Shown here: positions 12,891-22,025 of the stretch, piece after piece
Numbering within the stretch: position 1 is the first letter of the stretch
Layout: the number at the start of each line of letters is the position of its first letter
Source: Aquipseudomonas alcaligenes MRY13-0052
GTDB taxonomy: Bacteria; Pseudomonadota; Gammaproteobacteria; Pseudomonadales; Pseudomonadaceae
Direction: 5' to 3'
DNA length: 46,294 bases
NCBI GenBank assembly: GCA_000474255.1
Contig: BATO01000051.1
Span: 1 to 46,294 of the forward strand
Position numbers and translations under genes: made by a program
The notes under the pieces: model-generated
Databases searched by the model: none
What the model saw: only the letters and a program-made list of their open reading frames with translations
Told to the model about the DNA's origin: nothing

Positions 12891-14027
12891 ATGTTCGAAC
12901 GCCTGCCTTCCAACTGGATGCTCGCCCTGAAAAAGGTCGGCTACTGGATCTGGCTGATCCCGGTTGCCGGAATCCCCATGAGTTTCTACTGGTCGCTGGA
13001 CAGCCACTACGCCAATGCCTGGCCCTGGCTGGTGATCACCGTGGTCTTCGGGGTGATCCCGCTCCTCGACGCCATCGTCGGCCGCGACCCGGCCAACCCG
13101 GATGAAGCCGAGCAGGTGCCGGAGATGGAGCGCCAGGACTACTACCAGGTGCTCAGCCTGGCCACCGTGCCGCTGCTGCTGGGGATGCTGGTCTGGAGCG
13201 GCTGGGTCTTCATCCACCACGAGGACTGGAACTGGGTCGGCCGTCTCGGCTGGCTGCTCTCGGTGGGCACCGTGATGGGCGCCATCGGCATCACCGTGTC
13301 CCACGAGCTGATCCACAAGGACCCGAAGATCGAGCAGAACGCCGGCGGCCTGCTGTTGGCGGCCGTCTGCTACGGGGGCTTCAAGGTCGAACACGTACGT
13401 GGCCACCACGTCCATGTCTCGACCCCCGAGGACGCCTCCTCCTCGCGCTACGGGCAAAGCCTCTATGCCTTCCTGCCCCATGCCTATAAGCACAACTTCC
13501 TCAATGCCTGGCACCTGGAATCCGAGCGCCTGAAACGCAAGGGCCTGCCTGCACTGCATTGGCGCAACGAGCTGATCTGGTGGTACGCCATCAGTGCAGC
13601 CTTCACCGTCGGTTTCGGCCTGGCGTTCGGCTGGCTCGGCGTACTGTTCTTCCTCGGCCAGTCGGCCATGGCCTTCACCCTGCTGGAGATCGTCAACTAC
13701 GTGGAGCACTACGGCCTGCACCGGCGCAAGCTGGAGAACGGCCGCTACGAGCGGACCAGCCCGGCGCATTCCTGGAACAGCAACTTCCTGCTCACCAACC
13801 TGTTCCTCTTCCACCTGCAGCGCCACTCCGACCACCACGCCTACGCCAAGCGCCGCTACCAGGTGCTGCGCCACTTCGACGACAGCCCGCAACTGCCCAA
13901 CGGCTATGCGGGGATGATCGTCCTGGCGCTGATCCCGCCGCTCTGGCGCGCGGTAATGGACCCCCGCGTGCGGGCCTACTACGCCGGCGAGGAACACCAA
14001 CTGACGGATTCCCAGCAGGCCGCCTGA
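12891..14027 (+). CDS. alkB: Alkane 1-monooxygenase, integral membrane di-iron
   Basis: A 378-residue membrane hydroxylase that oxidises medium to long n-alkanes to 1-alkanols using electrons from rubredoxin. All four histidine-bearing signatures are present: HELIH (138-142), EHVRGHHVH (167-175), NYVEHYGL (269-276) and LQRHSDHHA (309-317). Six hydrophobic segments fit the family. GGAGA precedes the ATG. Rubredoxin and rubredoxin reductase genes are not nearby, so they must be elsewhere. Its place between a GntR gene next to smc and the xdh operon matches what I remember of alkB2 in P. aeruginosa. Confidence 0.96.
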   Translation: MFERLPSNWMLALKKVGYWIWLIPVAGIPMSFYWSLDSHYANAWPWLVITVVFGVIPLLDAIVGRDPANPDEAEQVPEMERQDYYQVLSLATVPLLLGMLVWSGWVFIHHEDWNWVGRLGWLLSVGTVMGAIGITVSHELIHKDPKIEQNAGGLLLAAVCYGGFKVEHVRGHHVHVSTPEDASSSRYGQSLYAFLPHAYKHNFLNAWHLESERLKRKGLPALHWRNELIWWYAISAAFTVGFGLAFGWLGVLFFLGQSAMAFTLLEIVNYVEHYGLHRRKLENGRYERTSPAHSWNSNFLLTNLFLFHLQRHSDHHAYAKRRYQVLRHFDDSPQLPNGYAGMIVLALIPPLWRAVMDPRVRAYYAGEEHQLTDSQQAA

Positions 14028-14053
14028 CCGCCCTCCCCACCCCCACCGTTCGA

Positions 14054-14085
14054 CCGACGCCCCCGCATGGGGGCGTCGGCGTTTC
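14054..14085 (+). terminator. Rho-independent terminator of alkB
   Basis: An 11-bp perfect stem (CCGACGCCCCC, loop GCAT, GGGGGCGTCGG) is followed by CGTTTCT shortly after the alkB stop codon. Confidence 0.85.
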
Positions 14086-14174
14086 TACACTTGCAGATGA
14101 CTGGCACGGATTAAGCAACTTTGCCGTACCAGAGCGGGCGCGCCGCCCTCATAGCCCATCGGCATGAAGATTTT

Positions 14175-14226
14175 CTGACTTTTGAGTCAAATATTTATTG
14201 ACCAGAAAGTCAGGGGATTCTAAATT
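14175..14226 (+). promoter_or_regulatory. Promoter of the xdh operon overlapped by an inverted repeat
   Basis: TTGACC (14198-14203), a 17-bp spacer and TAAATT (14221-14226) form a good sigma-70 promoter about 50 bp before xdhA. The -35 box lies in the right arm of an imperfect inverted repeat (14175-14190 with 14198-14213; 13 of 16 positions pair), and GTCAA-N7-TTGAC (14186-14202) is its core. This layout suits repression by a dimer that is not encoded nearby. Confidence 0.65.
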
Positions 14227-14276
14227 CGCGGCCATACGAGCCCTCGTAAAAACAATAAAGTGCCTGGAGGTCGTCC

Positions 14277-15716
<1,440 letters not shown>

Positions 15717-15847
15717 TTTCAAGCATGTCGCGCACCAAGCGCCGCACCCGGCAGTTGCTGGCCAGGAAGCGCAGTACCGTCGGCTTAATCTGCACGTCGC
15801 GCCCGTCACCGTTCACGCGGGCGCAGCAGTCGTTGGAGGCACAGAGC

Positions 15848-18244
15848 ATGTCTAACCACCACAAGATCAAATCCCAGGAAGAACTGGCCGCGCTGTTCCG
15901 CGCCGACATCACCACCGGCGTCGGCAAGAGCGTCAAGCACGAGAGCGCACCCAAGCACGTCTCCGGCGAAGCCGTGTACGTCGACGACCGCCTGGAGTTC
16001 CCCAACCAACTGCACGTCTATGCCCGCATGAGCGACCGCGCCCATGCCCGCATCCTGCGCATCGACACCACCCCCTGCTATGCCTTCCCGGGCGTGGCCA
16101 TCGCCATCACCGCCGAGGACGTTCCCGGCCAGCTGGACATCGGCCCGGTCGTGGCCGGCGACCCGCTGCTGGCGGACGGCAAGGTCGAGTACGTCGGCCA
16201 GGTGGTCATCGCGGTTGGTGCCGACAGCCTGGAAACCGCCCGCAAGGCGGCCATGGCCGCGATCATCGAATACGAAGACCTGGAGCCGGTGCTCGACGTG
16301 GTCGACGCGCTGCGCAAGAAGCACTTCGTCCTCGACAGCCACCAGCACAAGCGCGGCGACTCGGCCAGCGCCCTGGGCAGTGCGAAGAACCGCCTGCAGG
16401 GCAACCTGCACATCGGCGGCCAGGAGCACTTCTACCTGGAAACCCAGATCTCCTCGGTGATGCCCACCGAGGACGGCGGCATGATCGTCTACACCTCCAC
16501 CCAGAACGCCACCGAGGTGCAGAAGCTGGTGGCCGAGGTGCTGGGCGTGCACATGCACAAGATCGTCATCGACATGCGCCGCATGGGCGGTGGCTTCGGC
16601 GGCAAGGAAACCCAGGCCGCCGGCCCGGCGTGCCTCTGCGCGGTGATCGCGCACCTCACCGGCCGCCCGACCAAGATGCGCCTGCCGCGCGTCGAAGACA
16701 TGAGCATCACCGGCAAGCGCCACCCGTTCTACGCCGAGTACGACATCGGCTTCGACGACAACGGCCTGCTCACCGGCATCGAACTGGAACTGGCGGGCAA
16801 CTGCGGCTACTCGCCGGACCTCTCCGGCTCCATCGTCGACCGCGCGATGTTCCACTCGGACAACGCCTACTTCCTCGAACACGCCACCATCAACGGCCAC
16901 CGCTGCAAGACCAACACCGCGTCGAACACCGCCTATCGCGGCTTCGGCGGCCCGCAGGGCATGGTGGTGATCGAAGAGATCATGGACGTGATCGCGCGCC
17001 ACCTGGGCAAGGACCCGCTGGAGGTGCGCAAGACCAACTACTACGGCAAGGACGAGCGCAACGTCACCCACTACTACCAGCCGGTCGAGCACAACCTGCT
17101 GGATGAGATGACCGCCGACCTCGAGGCCAGCAGCGAATACGCCAAGCGCCGCGAAGAGATCCGCGCGTTCAACGCCAAGAGCCCGGTGCTGAAAAAGGGC
17201 CTGGCGCTGACTCCGGTCAAGTTCGGCATCAGCTTCACCGCCACCTTCCTCAACCAGGCCGGCGCGCTGGTGCACATCTACACCGACGGTTCGATCCACC
17301 TGAACCATGGCGGCACCGAGATGGGCCAGGGCCTGAACACCAAGGTCGCCCAGGTGGTGGCCGAGGTCTTCCAGGTGGACATCGGCCGCATCCAGATCAC
17401 CGCGACCAACACCGACAAGGTGCCCAACACCTCGCCGACCGCGGCGTCCAGCGGCACCGACCTGAACGGCAAGGCCGCGCAGAACGCCGCCGAAACCATC
17501 AAGAAGCGCCTGGTGGACTTCCTCACCATTCACTTCAAGGTGACCGACGAAGACATCGAGTTCAGCAACGAGCAGGTGCGCGTACGCGACCACTACCTGT
17601 CCTTCGAGGAAGTGATCCAGCTCGCCTACTTCAACCAGATCTCGCTCTCCAGCACCGGTTTCTATCGCACGCCGAAGATCTTCTACGACCGCGACAAGGC
17701 CAGCGGCCGCCCCTTCTACTACTTCGCCTACGGCGCTGCCTGCGCGGAAGTGCTGGTGGACACCCTGACCGGCGAGTACAAGATGCTGCGCACCGACATC
17801 CTGCATGACGTGGGCGACTCGCTGAACCCGGCCATCGACATCGGCCAGGTGGAAGGCGCGTTCGTCCAGGGCATGGGCTGGCTGACCATGGAAGAGCTGG
17901 TGTGGAACGCCAAGGGCAAGCTGATGACCAGCGGCCCGGCGAGCTACAAGATCCCCGCCATCGCCGACATGCCCATCGACCTGCGGGTGAAGCTGGTGGA
18001 GAACCGCAAGAACCCCGAGCAGACGGTGTTCCATTCCAAGGCCGTGGGCGAGCCGCCCTTCATGCTCGGCATCGCCGTGTGGTGCGCACTCAAGGACGCC
18101 GTGGCCAGCCTGGCGGACTACAAGGCGCAACCGAACATCGATGCACCGGCCACTCCGGAGCGCGTGCTCTGGGGCGTGGAGCAGATGAAGAAGCTGCAGC
18201 AGGCGGCCAGCAAGCCCGCTGCCAGCCAGGTAGAGCCCGCCTGA
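15848..18244 (+). CDS. xdhB: Xanthine dehydrogenase, molybdopterin-binding subunit
   Basis: A 798-residue catalytic subunit that oxidises hypoxanthine and xanthine at the molybdenum cofactor. Seen: TSTQNATEVQ, the cofactor loop MGGGFGGKETQA (GGKE ends at residue 254), AYRGFGGPQG with the substrate-region arginine, GGTEMGQGLNTK, and near the C-terminus the active-site glutamate in AVGEPPFMLG. The ATG at 15848 has GGAGG nine bases before it. The 131-bp gap after xdhA is longer than usual for this operon; it is open in frame with xdhB from an ATG at 15725, but that extension (41 residues, Arg rich) is not expected in the family. Confidence 0.96.
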   Translation: MSNHHKIKSQEELAALFRADITTGVGKSVKHESAPKHVSGEAVYVDDRLEFPNQLHVYARMSDRAHARILRIDTTPCYAFPGVAIAITAEDVPGQLDIGPVVAGDPLLADGKVEYVGQVVIAVGADSLETARKAAMAAIIEYEDLEPVLDVVDALRKKHFVLDSHQHKRGDSASALGSAKNRLQGNLHIGGQEHFYLETQISSVMPTEDGGMIVYTSTQNATEVQKLVAEVLGVHMHKIVIDMRRMGGGFGGKETQAAGPACLCAVIAHLTGRPTKMRLPRVEDMSITGKRHPFYAEYDIGFDDNGLLTGIELELAGNCGYSPDLSGSIVDRAMFHSDNAYFLEHATINGHRCKTNTASNTAYRGFGGPQGMVVIEEIMDVIARHLGKDPLEVRKTNYYGKDERNVTHYYQPVEHNLLDEMTADLEASSEYAKRREEIRAFNAKSPVLKKGLALTPVKFGISFTATFLNQAGALVHIYTDGSIHLNHGGTEMGQGLNTKVAQVVAEVFQVDIGRIQITATNTDKVPNTSPTAASSGTDLNGKAAQNAAETIKKRLVDFLTIHFKVTDEDIEFSNEQVRVRDHYLSFEEVIQLAYFNQISLSSTGFYRTPKIFYDRDKASGRPFYYFAYGAACAEVLVDTLTGEYKMLRTDILHDVGDSLNPAIDIGQVEGAFVQGMGWLTMEELVWNAKGKLMTSGPASYKIPAIADMPIDLRVKLVENRKNPEQTVFHSKAVGEPPFMLGIAVWCALKDAVASLADYKAQPNIDAPATPERVLWGVEQMKKLQQAASKPAASQVEPA

Positions 18245-18263
18245 CGGCGGGCCGGGAGCCGAG

Positions 18264-18413
18264 ATGAACAGCCAACCCGCCTTCAGCCGCGAAACCCCGG
18301 AACAGCAGGCCGCCCCCGTCCTGCCGACCGAAGCCTTGCGTCGCCCGGAACAGGATGTCTGGCGCCTCTCGCGCTCCGCCAAACCCCTGCGCACCTGGAG
18401 GTTGAGCAAATGA
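18264..18413 (+). CDS. Small ORF of 49 codons between xdhB and xdhC
   Basis: ATG at 18264 with GGGAG six bases upstream, 49 codons, then a TGA that overlaps the xdhC ATG in an ATGA junction. The protein (begins MNSQPAFSRETPEQQAAP, ends PLRTWRLSK) is hydrophilic, with no signal peptide, membrane segment or cysteine, and has a basic Arg/Trp-containing C-terminus. I do not recognise a family. The ribosome site and the coupling to xdhC favour real translation; it may act with XdhC in cofactor insertion or only serve as a leader that couples translation. Confidence 0.6.
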   Translation: MNSQPAFSRETPEQQAAPVLPTEALRRPEQDVWRLSRSAKPLRTWRLSK

Positions 18414-19258
18414 GCTGGATCAGCGCCCTGGCCGAACTCCAGCAACGCAGCGAAGCCTGCGTGCTGGTGACCATCATCGAAGAGCGCGGCTCCACCCCGC
18501 GCAATTCCGGCTCGAAGATGGTGGTCAGTGATGACCGCATCTACGAAACCATCGGTGGCGGCCACCTGGAGTTCAAGGCGATGGAAATCGCCCGGGAAAT
18601 GCTCCGCACCCGCACCCAGGACACCCGCCTGGAACGCTTCAGCCTGGGCGCCAGCCTCGGCCAGTGCTGTGGCGGTGCCACGGTGCTGCTGTTCGAACCC
18701 ATGGGCCAGCCCCAGGCGCACATCGCCCTGTTCGGCGCCGGCCACGTCGGCCGTGCCCTGGTCCCGCTGCTCGCCAGCCTGCCCTGCAAGGTGCGCTGGA
18801 TCGACTCGCGGGAGAACGAATTCCCGGCATTCATCCCGGCCGGCGTCGAGAAGGTGGTCAATGACGACGTGGTCGATGAAGTCGAGCGCATGCCCGTCGG
18901 CAGCTACTTCATCGTCATGACCCATAACCACCAGCTCGACCTGGAGCTCACCGCCGAGATCCTCAAGCGCAACGATTTCGCCTACTACGGCCTGATCGGC
19001 TCGAAGACCAAGCGCGTGAAGTTCGAACACCGCCTGCGCGATCGCGGCTTCGCCACCGAAACCGTGCAACGCATGCGCTGCCCCATGGGCATCGCCGAGG
19101 TGAAGGGCAAGCTGCCTGCCGAGATCGCCATCTCCATCGCCGGCGAGATCATCGCCACCTACAACGCCACCTTCGGTCAGAAGGAAGAAGGCCAGGACGT
19201 GAAGAAAAGGGAAACAGTCGCCAAACTGGTGCCCTCTTCCCGCCGCGAACAGGCCTGA
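18410..19258 (+). CDS. xdhC: Xanthine dehydrogenase accessory protein XdhC
   Basis: A 282-residue maturation factor of the XdhC/CoxI family that binds molybdenum cofactor, helps its sulfuration and hands it to XdhB; it is not part of the final enzyme. Seen: the N-terminal XdhC part (VLVTIIEERGSTPRNSGSKM, ETIGGGHLE, GQCCGGAT with paired Cys) and a Rossmann part (ALFGAGHVGRALV). The C-terminus carries a charged tail (QKEEGQDVKKRET). GGAGG precedes the ATG by nine bases, and the ATG overlaps the stop of the 49-codon ORF. Confidence 0.95.
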   Translation: MSWISALAELQQRSEACVLVTIIEERGSTPRNSGSKMVVSDDRIYETIGGGHLEFKAMEIAREMLRTRTQDTRLERFSLGASLGQCCGGATVLLFEPMGQPQAHIALFGAGHVGRALVPLLASLPCKVRWIDSRENEFPAFIPAGVEKVVNDDVVDEVERMPVGSYFIVMTHNHQLDLELTAEILKRNDFAYYGLIGSKTKRVKFEHRLRDRGFATETVQRMRCPMGIAEVKGKLPAEIAISIAGEIIATYNATFGQKEEGQDVKKRETVAKLVPSSRREQA

Positions 19259-19280
19259 CACCCCGATTCATGCAGAAGGA

Positions 19281-19332
19281 CGCCGAGCTGCCTCAGCTCG
19301 GCGCTCGCCTGCGCGGAGCCCCGACACGGGGC
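19281..19332 (+). other. Two tandem hairpins between xdhC and guaD
   Basis: CGCCGAGCTG-CCT-CAGCTCGGCG (19281-19303) and GCCCCG-ACA-CGGGGC (19318-19332) are perfect stems in the 103-bp spacer. Neither has a T run, so mRNA stabilisation or processing is likelier than termination. Confidence 0.6.
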
Positions 19333-19361
19333 ATCAAGATCACGAAAGAACGAGATTCAAC

Positions 19362-20666
19362 ATGACCAGCCCTGTAAAAGCCTATCGCGCCGCCATCCTG
19401 CACAGCATCGCCGACCCCGCCGAGGTGGGCATCGAGCAGTCCTACGAGTATTTCGAGGACGGCGTGCTGGTGATCGAGGACGGCAAGGTCGCCCGCGTCG
19501 GCCATGCCGCCGACCTGCTGCCCGGTCTCAAGGGCGTGGACGTGCGCGAATACCGCGACGCCCTGATCACCCCCGGCTTCATCGACACCCACATCCACTA
19601 CCCGCAGACCGGCATGATCGCCTCCTACGGCGAACAGCTGCTGGACTGGCTGAACACCTACACCTTCCCCACCGAGAAAGCCTTCGCCGACAAGGCCCAC
19701 GCGGCGGACGTGGCAGCCATCTTCCTCAAGGAACTGCTGCGCAGCGGCACCACCACTGCCCTGGTGTTCGGCACCGTGCACAAGCAGTCGGTCGACGCCT
19801 TCTTCGAAGCCGCCGAAGCCCTGGACCTGCGCATGATCGCCGGCAAGGTGCTGATGGACCGCAACGCCCCCGACTACCTGACCGACACCCCGGAAAGCGG
19901 CTACGCCGACAGCAAGGAGCTGATCGAGCGCTGGCACGGCAAGGGCCGCCTGCACTACGCGGTGACCCCGCGCTTCGCCCCCACCAGCACCCCGGAGCAA
20001 CTGACCCTGGCCGGCAAGCTGTTCGGCGAGTTCCCGGACCTGTACATGCACACCCACCTCTCCGAGAACAAGGCGGAGATCGAATGGGTGAAGTCGCTGT
20101 TCCCGGAGCGCAAGGGCTACCTGGACGTGTACGACCACTACAAGCTGATCGGCCCGCGCGCGGTCTTCGCCCACGGCGTCCACGTCTGCGACGACGAGTG
20201 CAAGCGCCTGGCGGAAACCGGCTCGGCCGTGGCCTTCTGCCCCACCTCCAACCTGTTCCTGGGCAGCGGCCTGTTCGACCTGCAGAAGCTGGAAGCGCAT
20301 GGCGTGCGCGTGGGCCTGGGCACCGACGTCGGCGCCGGCACCAGCTTCTCCCAACTGCAATCGCTGAACGAGGCCTACAAGGTCATGCAGTTGCAGGGCA
20401 AGAAGCTCGACCCGTTCAAATCCCTGTACCTGGCCACCCTGGGCGGCGCCCGCGCGCTGTACCTGGACGACAAGATCGGTAACTTCGCCAGCGGCAAGGA
20501 CGCGGACTTCGTGGTCCTCGACTACCAGGCCACCCCGCTGATCGCCTACCGCATGCAGCAAGCCAAGACCATCGAGGAGAAGCTCTTCGCGCTGACCATC
20601 CTCGGCGACGACCGCACCGTGAAGGAAACCTTCGCCGCCGGCCGCTCCGTGCACAAACGCGACTGA
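19362..20666 (+). CDS. guaD: Guanine deaminase
   Basis: A 434-residue zinc amidohydrolase converting guanine to xanthine and ammonia, feeding XdhAB. Seen: the metal motif TPGFIDTHIHYPQ (H77, H79), the guanine deaminase signature MIASYGEQLLDWLNTYTFPTE region, HTHLSENKAEIEWV, FAHGVHVCDDE and GLGTDVGAGTSFSQ with the metal-binding aspartate. Length is normal for the family. The ribosome site is weak. It closes the xdh operon and is followed by a strong terminator. Confidence 0.97.
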   Translation: MTSPVKAYRAAILHSIADPAEVGIEQSYEYFEDGVLVIEDGKVARVGHAADLLPGLKGVDVREYRDALITPGFIDTHIHYPQTGMIASYGEQLLDWLNTYTFPTEKAFADKAHAADVAAIFLKELLRSGTTTALVFGTVHKQSVDAFFEAAEALDLRMIAGKVLMDRNAPDYLTDTPESGYADSKELIERWHGKGRLHYAVTPRFAPTSTPEQLTLAGKLFGEFPDLYMHTHLSENKAEIEWVKSLFPERKGYLDVYDHYKLIGPRAVFAHGVHVCDDECKRLAETGSAVAFCPTSNLFLGSGLFDLQKLEAHGVRVGLGTDVGAGTSFSQLQSLNEAYKVMQLQGKKLDPFKSLYLATLGGARALYLDDKIGNFASGKDADFVVLDYQATPLIAYRMQQAKTIEEKLFALTILGDDRTVKETFAAGRSVHKRD

Positions 20667-20680
20667 TCCAGCGCCCCCTC

Positions 20681-20709
20681 AAAAAGCCCCGCCCATGCGG
20701 GGCTTTTTC
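20681..20709 (+). terminator. Rho-independent terminator of the xdh-guaD operon
   Basis: AAAAAGCCCCGC, loop CCAT, GCGGGGCTTTTTC. GC-rich stem flanked by A and T runs, 15 bp after the guaD stop. Confidence 0.95.
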
Positions 20710-20730
20710 TTTGTGCACCGCCTCTGCGCA

Positions 20731-20822
20731 GCCCATGGGAGCGAATTCATTCGCGATGGGCTATCCGACCACACGCAACCACGTGCCGGCGGCGGATCTT
20801 TCGCGGCTGAAGCCGCTCCCAC
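20731..20822. repeat. Paired hairpin repeat module, copy 1 (families A and B)
   Basis: The left unit (TGGGAGCG then AATTCATTCGCGATG) and the right unit (TCGCGGCTGAAGCCGCTCCC) face each other, so the module starts with TGGGAGCG and ends with CGCTCCCA-like sequence. This resembles a bacterial interspersed mosaic (BIME-like) element in the guaD-TetR spacer. The spacer 20667-21179 holds no gene. Confidence 0.75.
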
Positions 20823-20890
20823 GGGAAGCACCTGCGACGCCGTGCCGTTGCAGGTCGGGAGCAACCCAACAGGGCTCCTGCGTGGAACCA

Positions 20891-20911
20891 CGCGGGTTTC
20901 ACCCGCCCTAC
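20891..20911 (-). repeat. Hairpin repeat, family E
   Basis: CGCGGGTTTCACCCGCCCTA plus one base is a 21-bp stem-loop; its exact reverse complement occurs at 46213-46233. Confidence 0.7.
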
Positions 20912-20926
20912 GGAGCTGACCGGTAT

Positions 20927-20956
20927 GTAGGGTGGATGGCGCTCTTTTCATCCACC
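20927..20956. repeat. Hairpin repeat, family C (short form)
   Basis: GTAGGGTGGATG ... CATCCACC. The same ends occur in the longer copies at 31407-31515 and 31572-31681. Confidence 0.7.
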
Positions 20957-20996
20957 AAGCGACCTTCCAGCCCACACGCATGCCCGCCCCATGGGA

Positions 20997-21060
20997 GCGA
21001 ATTCATTCGCGATGAAGCCAGCAACCTGTCCCCTTTTTTCGCGGCTGAAGCCGCTCCCAC
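20997..21060. repeat. Paired hairpin repeat module, copy 2 (families A and B)
   Basis: Same arrangement as 20731-20822: core GCGAATTCATTCGC (20997-21010) and TCGCGGCTGAAGCCGCTCCC (from 21039), closer together than in copy 1. Confidence 0.75.
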
Positions 21061-21087
21061 AGAAGCCGGTGGCCGTTGCGCCAGGCC

Positions 21088-21108
21088 GTCGGGTTGCACC
21101 CGACCTAC
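21088..21108 (+). repeat. Hairpin repeat, family D, copy 1 of 3
   Basis: A 21-bp element (GTCGGGTTGCACCCGAC followed by CTAC); identical copies at 24559-24579 and 46254-46274. Confidence 0.75.
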
Positions 21109-21135
21109 CCGCCTCACCCAAACCACACCGCCCAC

Positions 21136-21160
21136 AAAAAAGCCCCGCATTGCGGGGCTT
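21136..21160 (-). terminator. Rho-independent terminator of the TetR gene
   Basis: On the minus strand AAGCCCCGC-AAT-GCGGGGCTTTTTT, about 20 bp after the TetR stop codon. Confidence 0.92.
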
Positions 21161-21179
21161 ATTCATTGCTGCGCGGGCC

Positions 21180-21911
21180 CTATCGCGGGCCGTCGCCCAG
21201 CGACCCCATCGCCTCCAGCCCCTGCAGCACGCTGGCACCGGTGAAGAGGAACAGCACCTGCTCCTCGGCCTCCAGGCGGATGTCGGCACGGCGCTCGGGC
21301 TCACCGATGAAATCCAGGGACATCTGGAACAGGTTGCGGCTGATCAGGCTGGACACCCGCCGCACCACCGCATCGGGCACCAGCGCCGGCAGCAGCTTGA
21401 ATTCGACTATGTCCTCGGCCATGTCATCGGCGAACGCGTCCATCACCTCGCGCAGGGCCTCGCGCATGGCCGGCGACGCACCATGCAACTCGCGCACGCC
21501 GATGATGAAGGCCTCGGCGTTATCGGCGACGAAGTCGAAGAACAGGTTCACCGTTTCATGGCACACGCGCTTGCCGCGCCCCAGGTCGATACCCATCAGC
21601 TTGGGCATGGCCCTGTGTTCGCCCTGCACCGCGCGCGCCGCCGCTTCACGGCGCAGGTCACGCAGGGGCTGGCGCAACTGGGTGGAGATGTTGCGGATCA
21701 TCGCCAGGCCCAGGTCGTCCACGTCCTTGAAATGGCGATAGAAGGTATTGGGGTTGAGCCCCGCCTCCCGCGCCAGCTCGCGCAGGCCGAGGCTGCTCAG
21801 GCTGCGGCTCTGGGAGGTCAGGCGCAGGGCCGCCTCCATCAGCAGGCGCTTGCCCGGTGCATCGACTGCTCTTTCCTTGGACTGTTGCCCGTCGTCCAGC
21901 ACAGAACTCAT
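21180..21911 (-). CDS. TetR family transcriptional regulator
   Basis: A 243-residue one-component repressor-type protein. The helix-turn-helix is at about residues 41-63 (LGLRELAREAGLNPNTFYRHF), a good TetR signature; the remaining helical domain (about 170 residues) would bind an unknown ligand. It is divergent from the monooxygenase/dehydrogenase pair, with two phased palindromes in the 114-bp spacer, so it very likely controls that pair and itself. I remember a similar three-gene set in P. aeruginosa without a firmly known function. Confidence 0.93.
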   Translation of the reverse strand: MSSVLDDGQQSKERAVDAPGKRLLMEAALRLTSQSRSLSSLGLRELAREAGLNPNTFYRHFKDVDDLGLAMIRNISTQLRQPLRDLRREAAARAVQGEHRAMPKLMGIDLGRGKRVCHETVNLFFDFVADNAEAFIIGVRELHGASPAMREALREVMDAFADDMAEDIVEFKLLPALVPDAVVRRVSSLISRNLFQMSLDFIGEPERRADIRLEAEEQVLFLFTGASVLQGLEAMGSLGDGPR

Positions 21912-21958
21912 GGCTGACCCTACCTAAGGTTGGTTGTACCGCGATGGCTTGCTGGCGA

Positions 21959-21994
21959 GTATACATCTGTCTACATTGGTATACAGCTGTATAC
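21959..21994. promoter_or_regulatory. Two tandem TetR-type operators
   Basis: GTATACAGCTGTATAC (21979-21994) is a perfect 16-bp palindrome. GTATACATCTGTCTAC (21959-21974) matches it at 14 of 16 positions. Their centres are 20 bp apart, about two helical turns, which would allow two dimers to bind the same DNA face between the TetR gene and the monooxygenase gene. Confidence 0.75.
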
Positions 21995-22025
21995 GCCACA
22001 AAATAAGCATAACAGGAGCTTGGCC

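Noticed and set aside
15725-15847. N-terminal extension of XdhB from the ATG at 15725
   Set aside because: No ribosome site at that ATG, Arg-rich composition unlike the family, and a good GGAGG before the ATG at 15848.
15806-19261. Very long minus-strand open frame (1151 codons) opposite xdhB-xdhC
   Set aside because: A shadow of high-GC coding on the other strand: its translation is Val/Ala/Gly/His/Asp rich, with no recognisable domain, and the plus-strand genes are certain.
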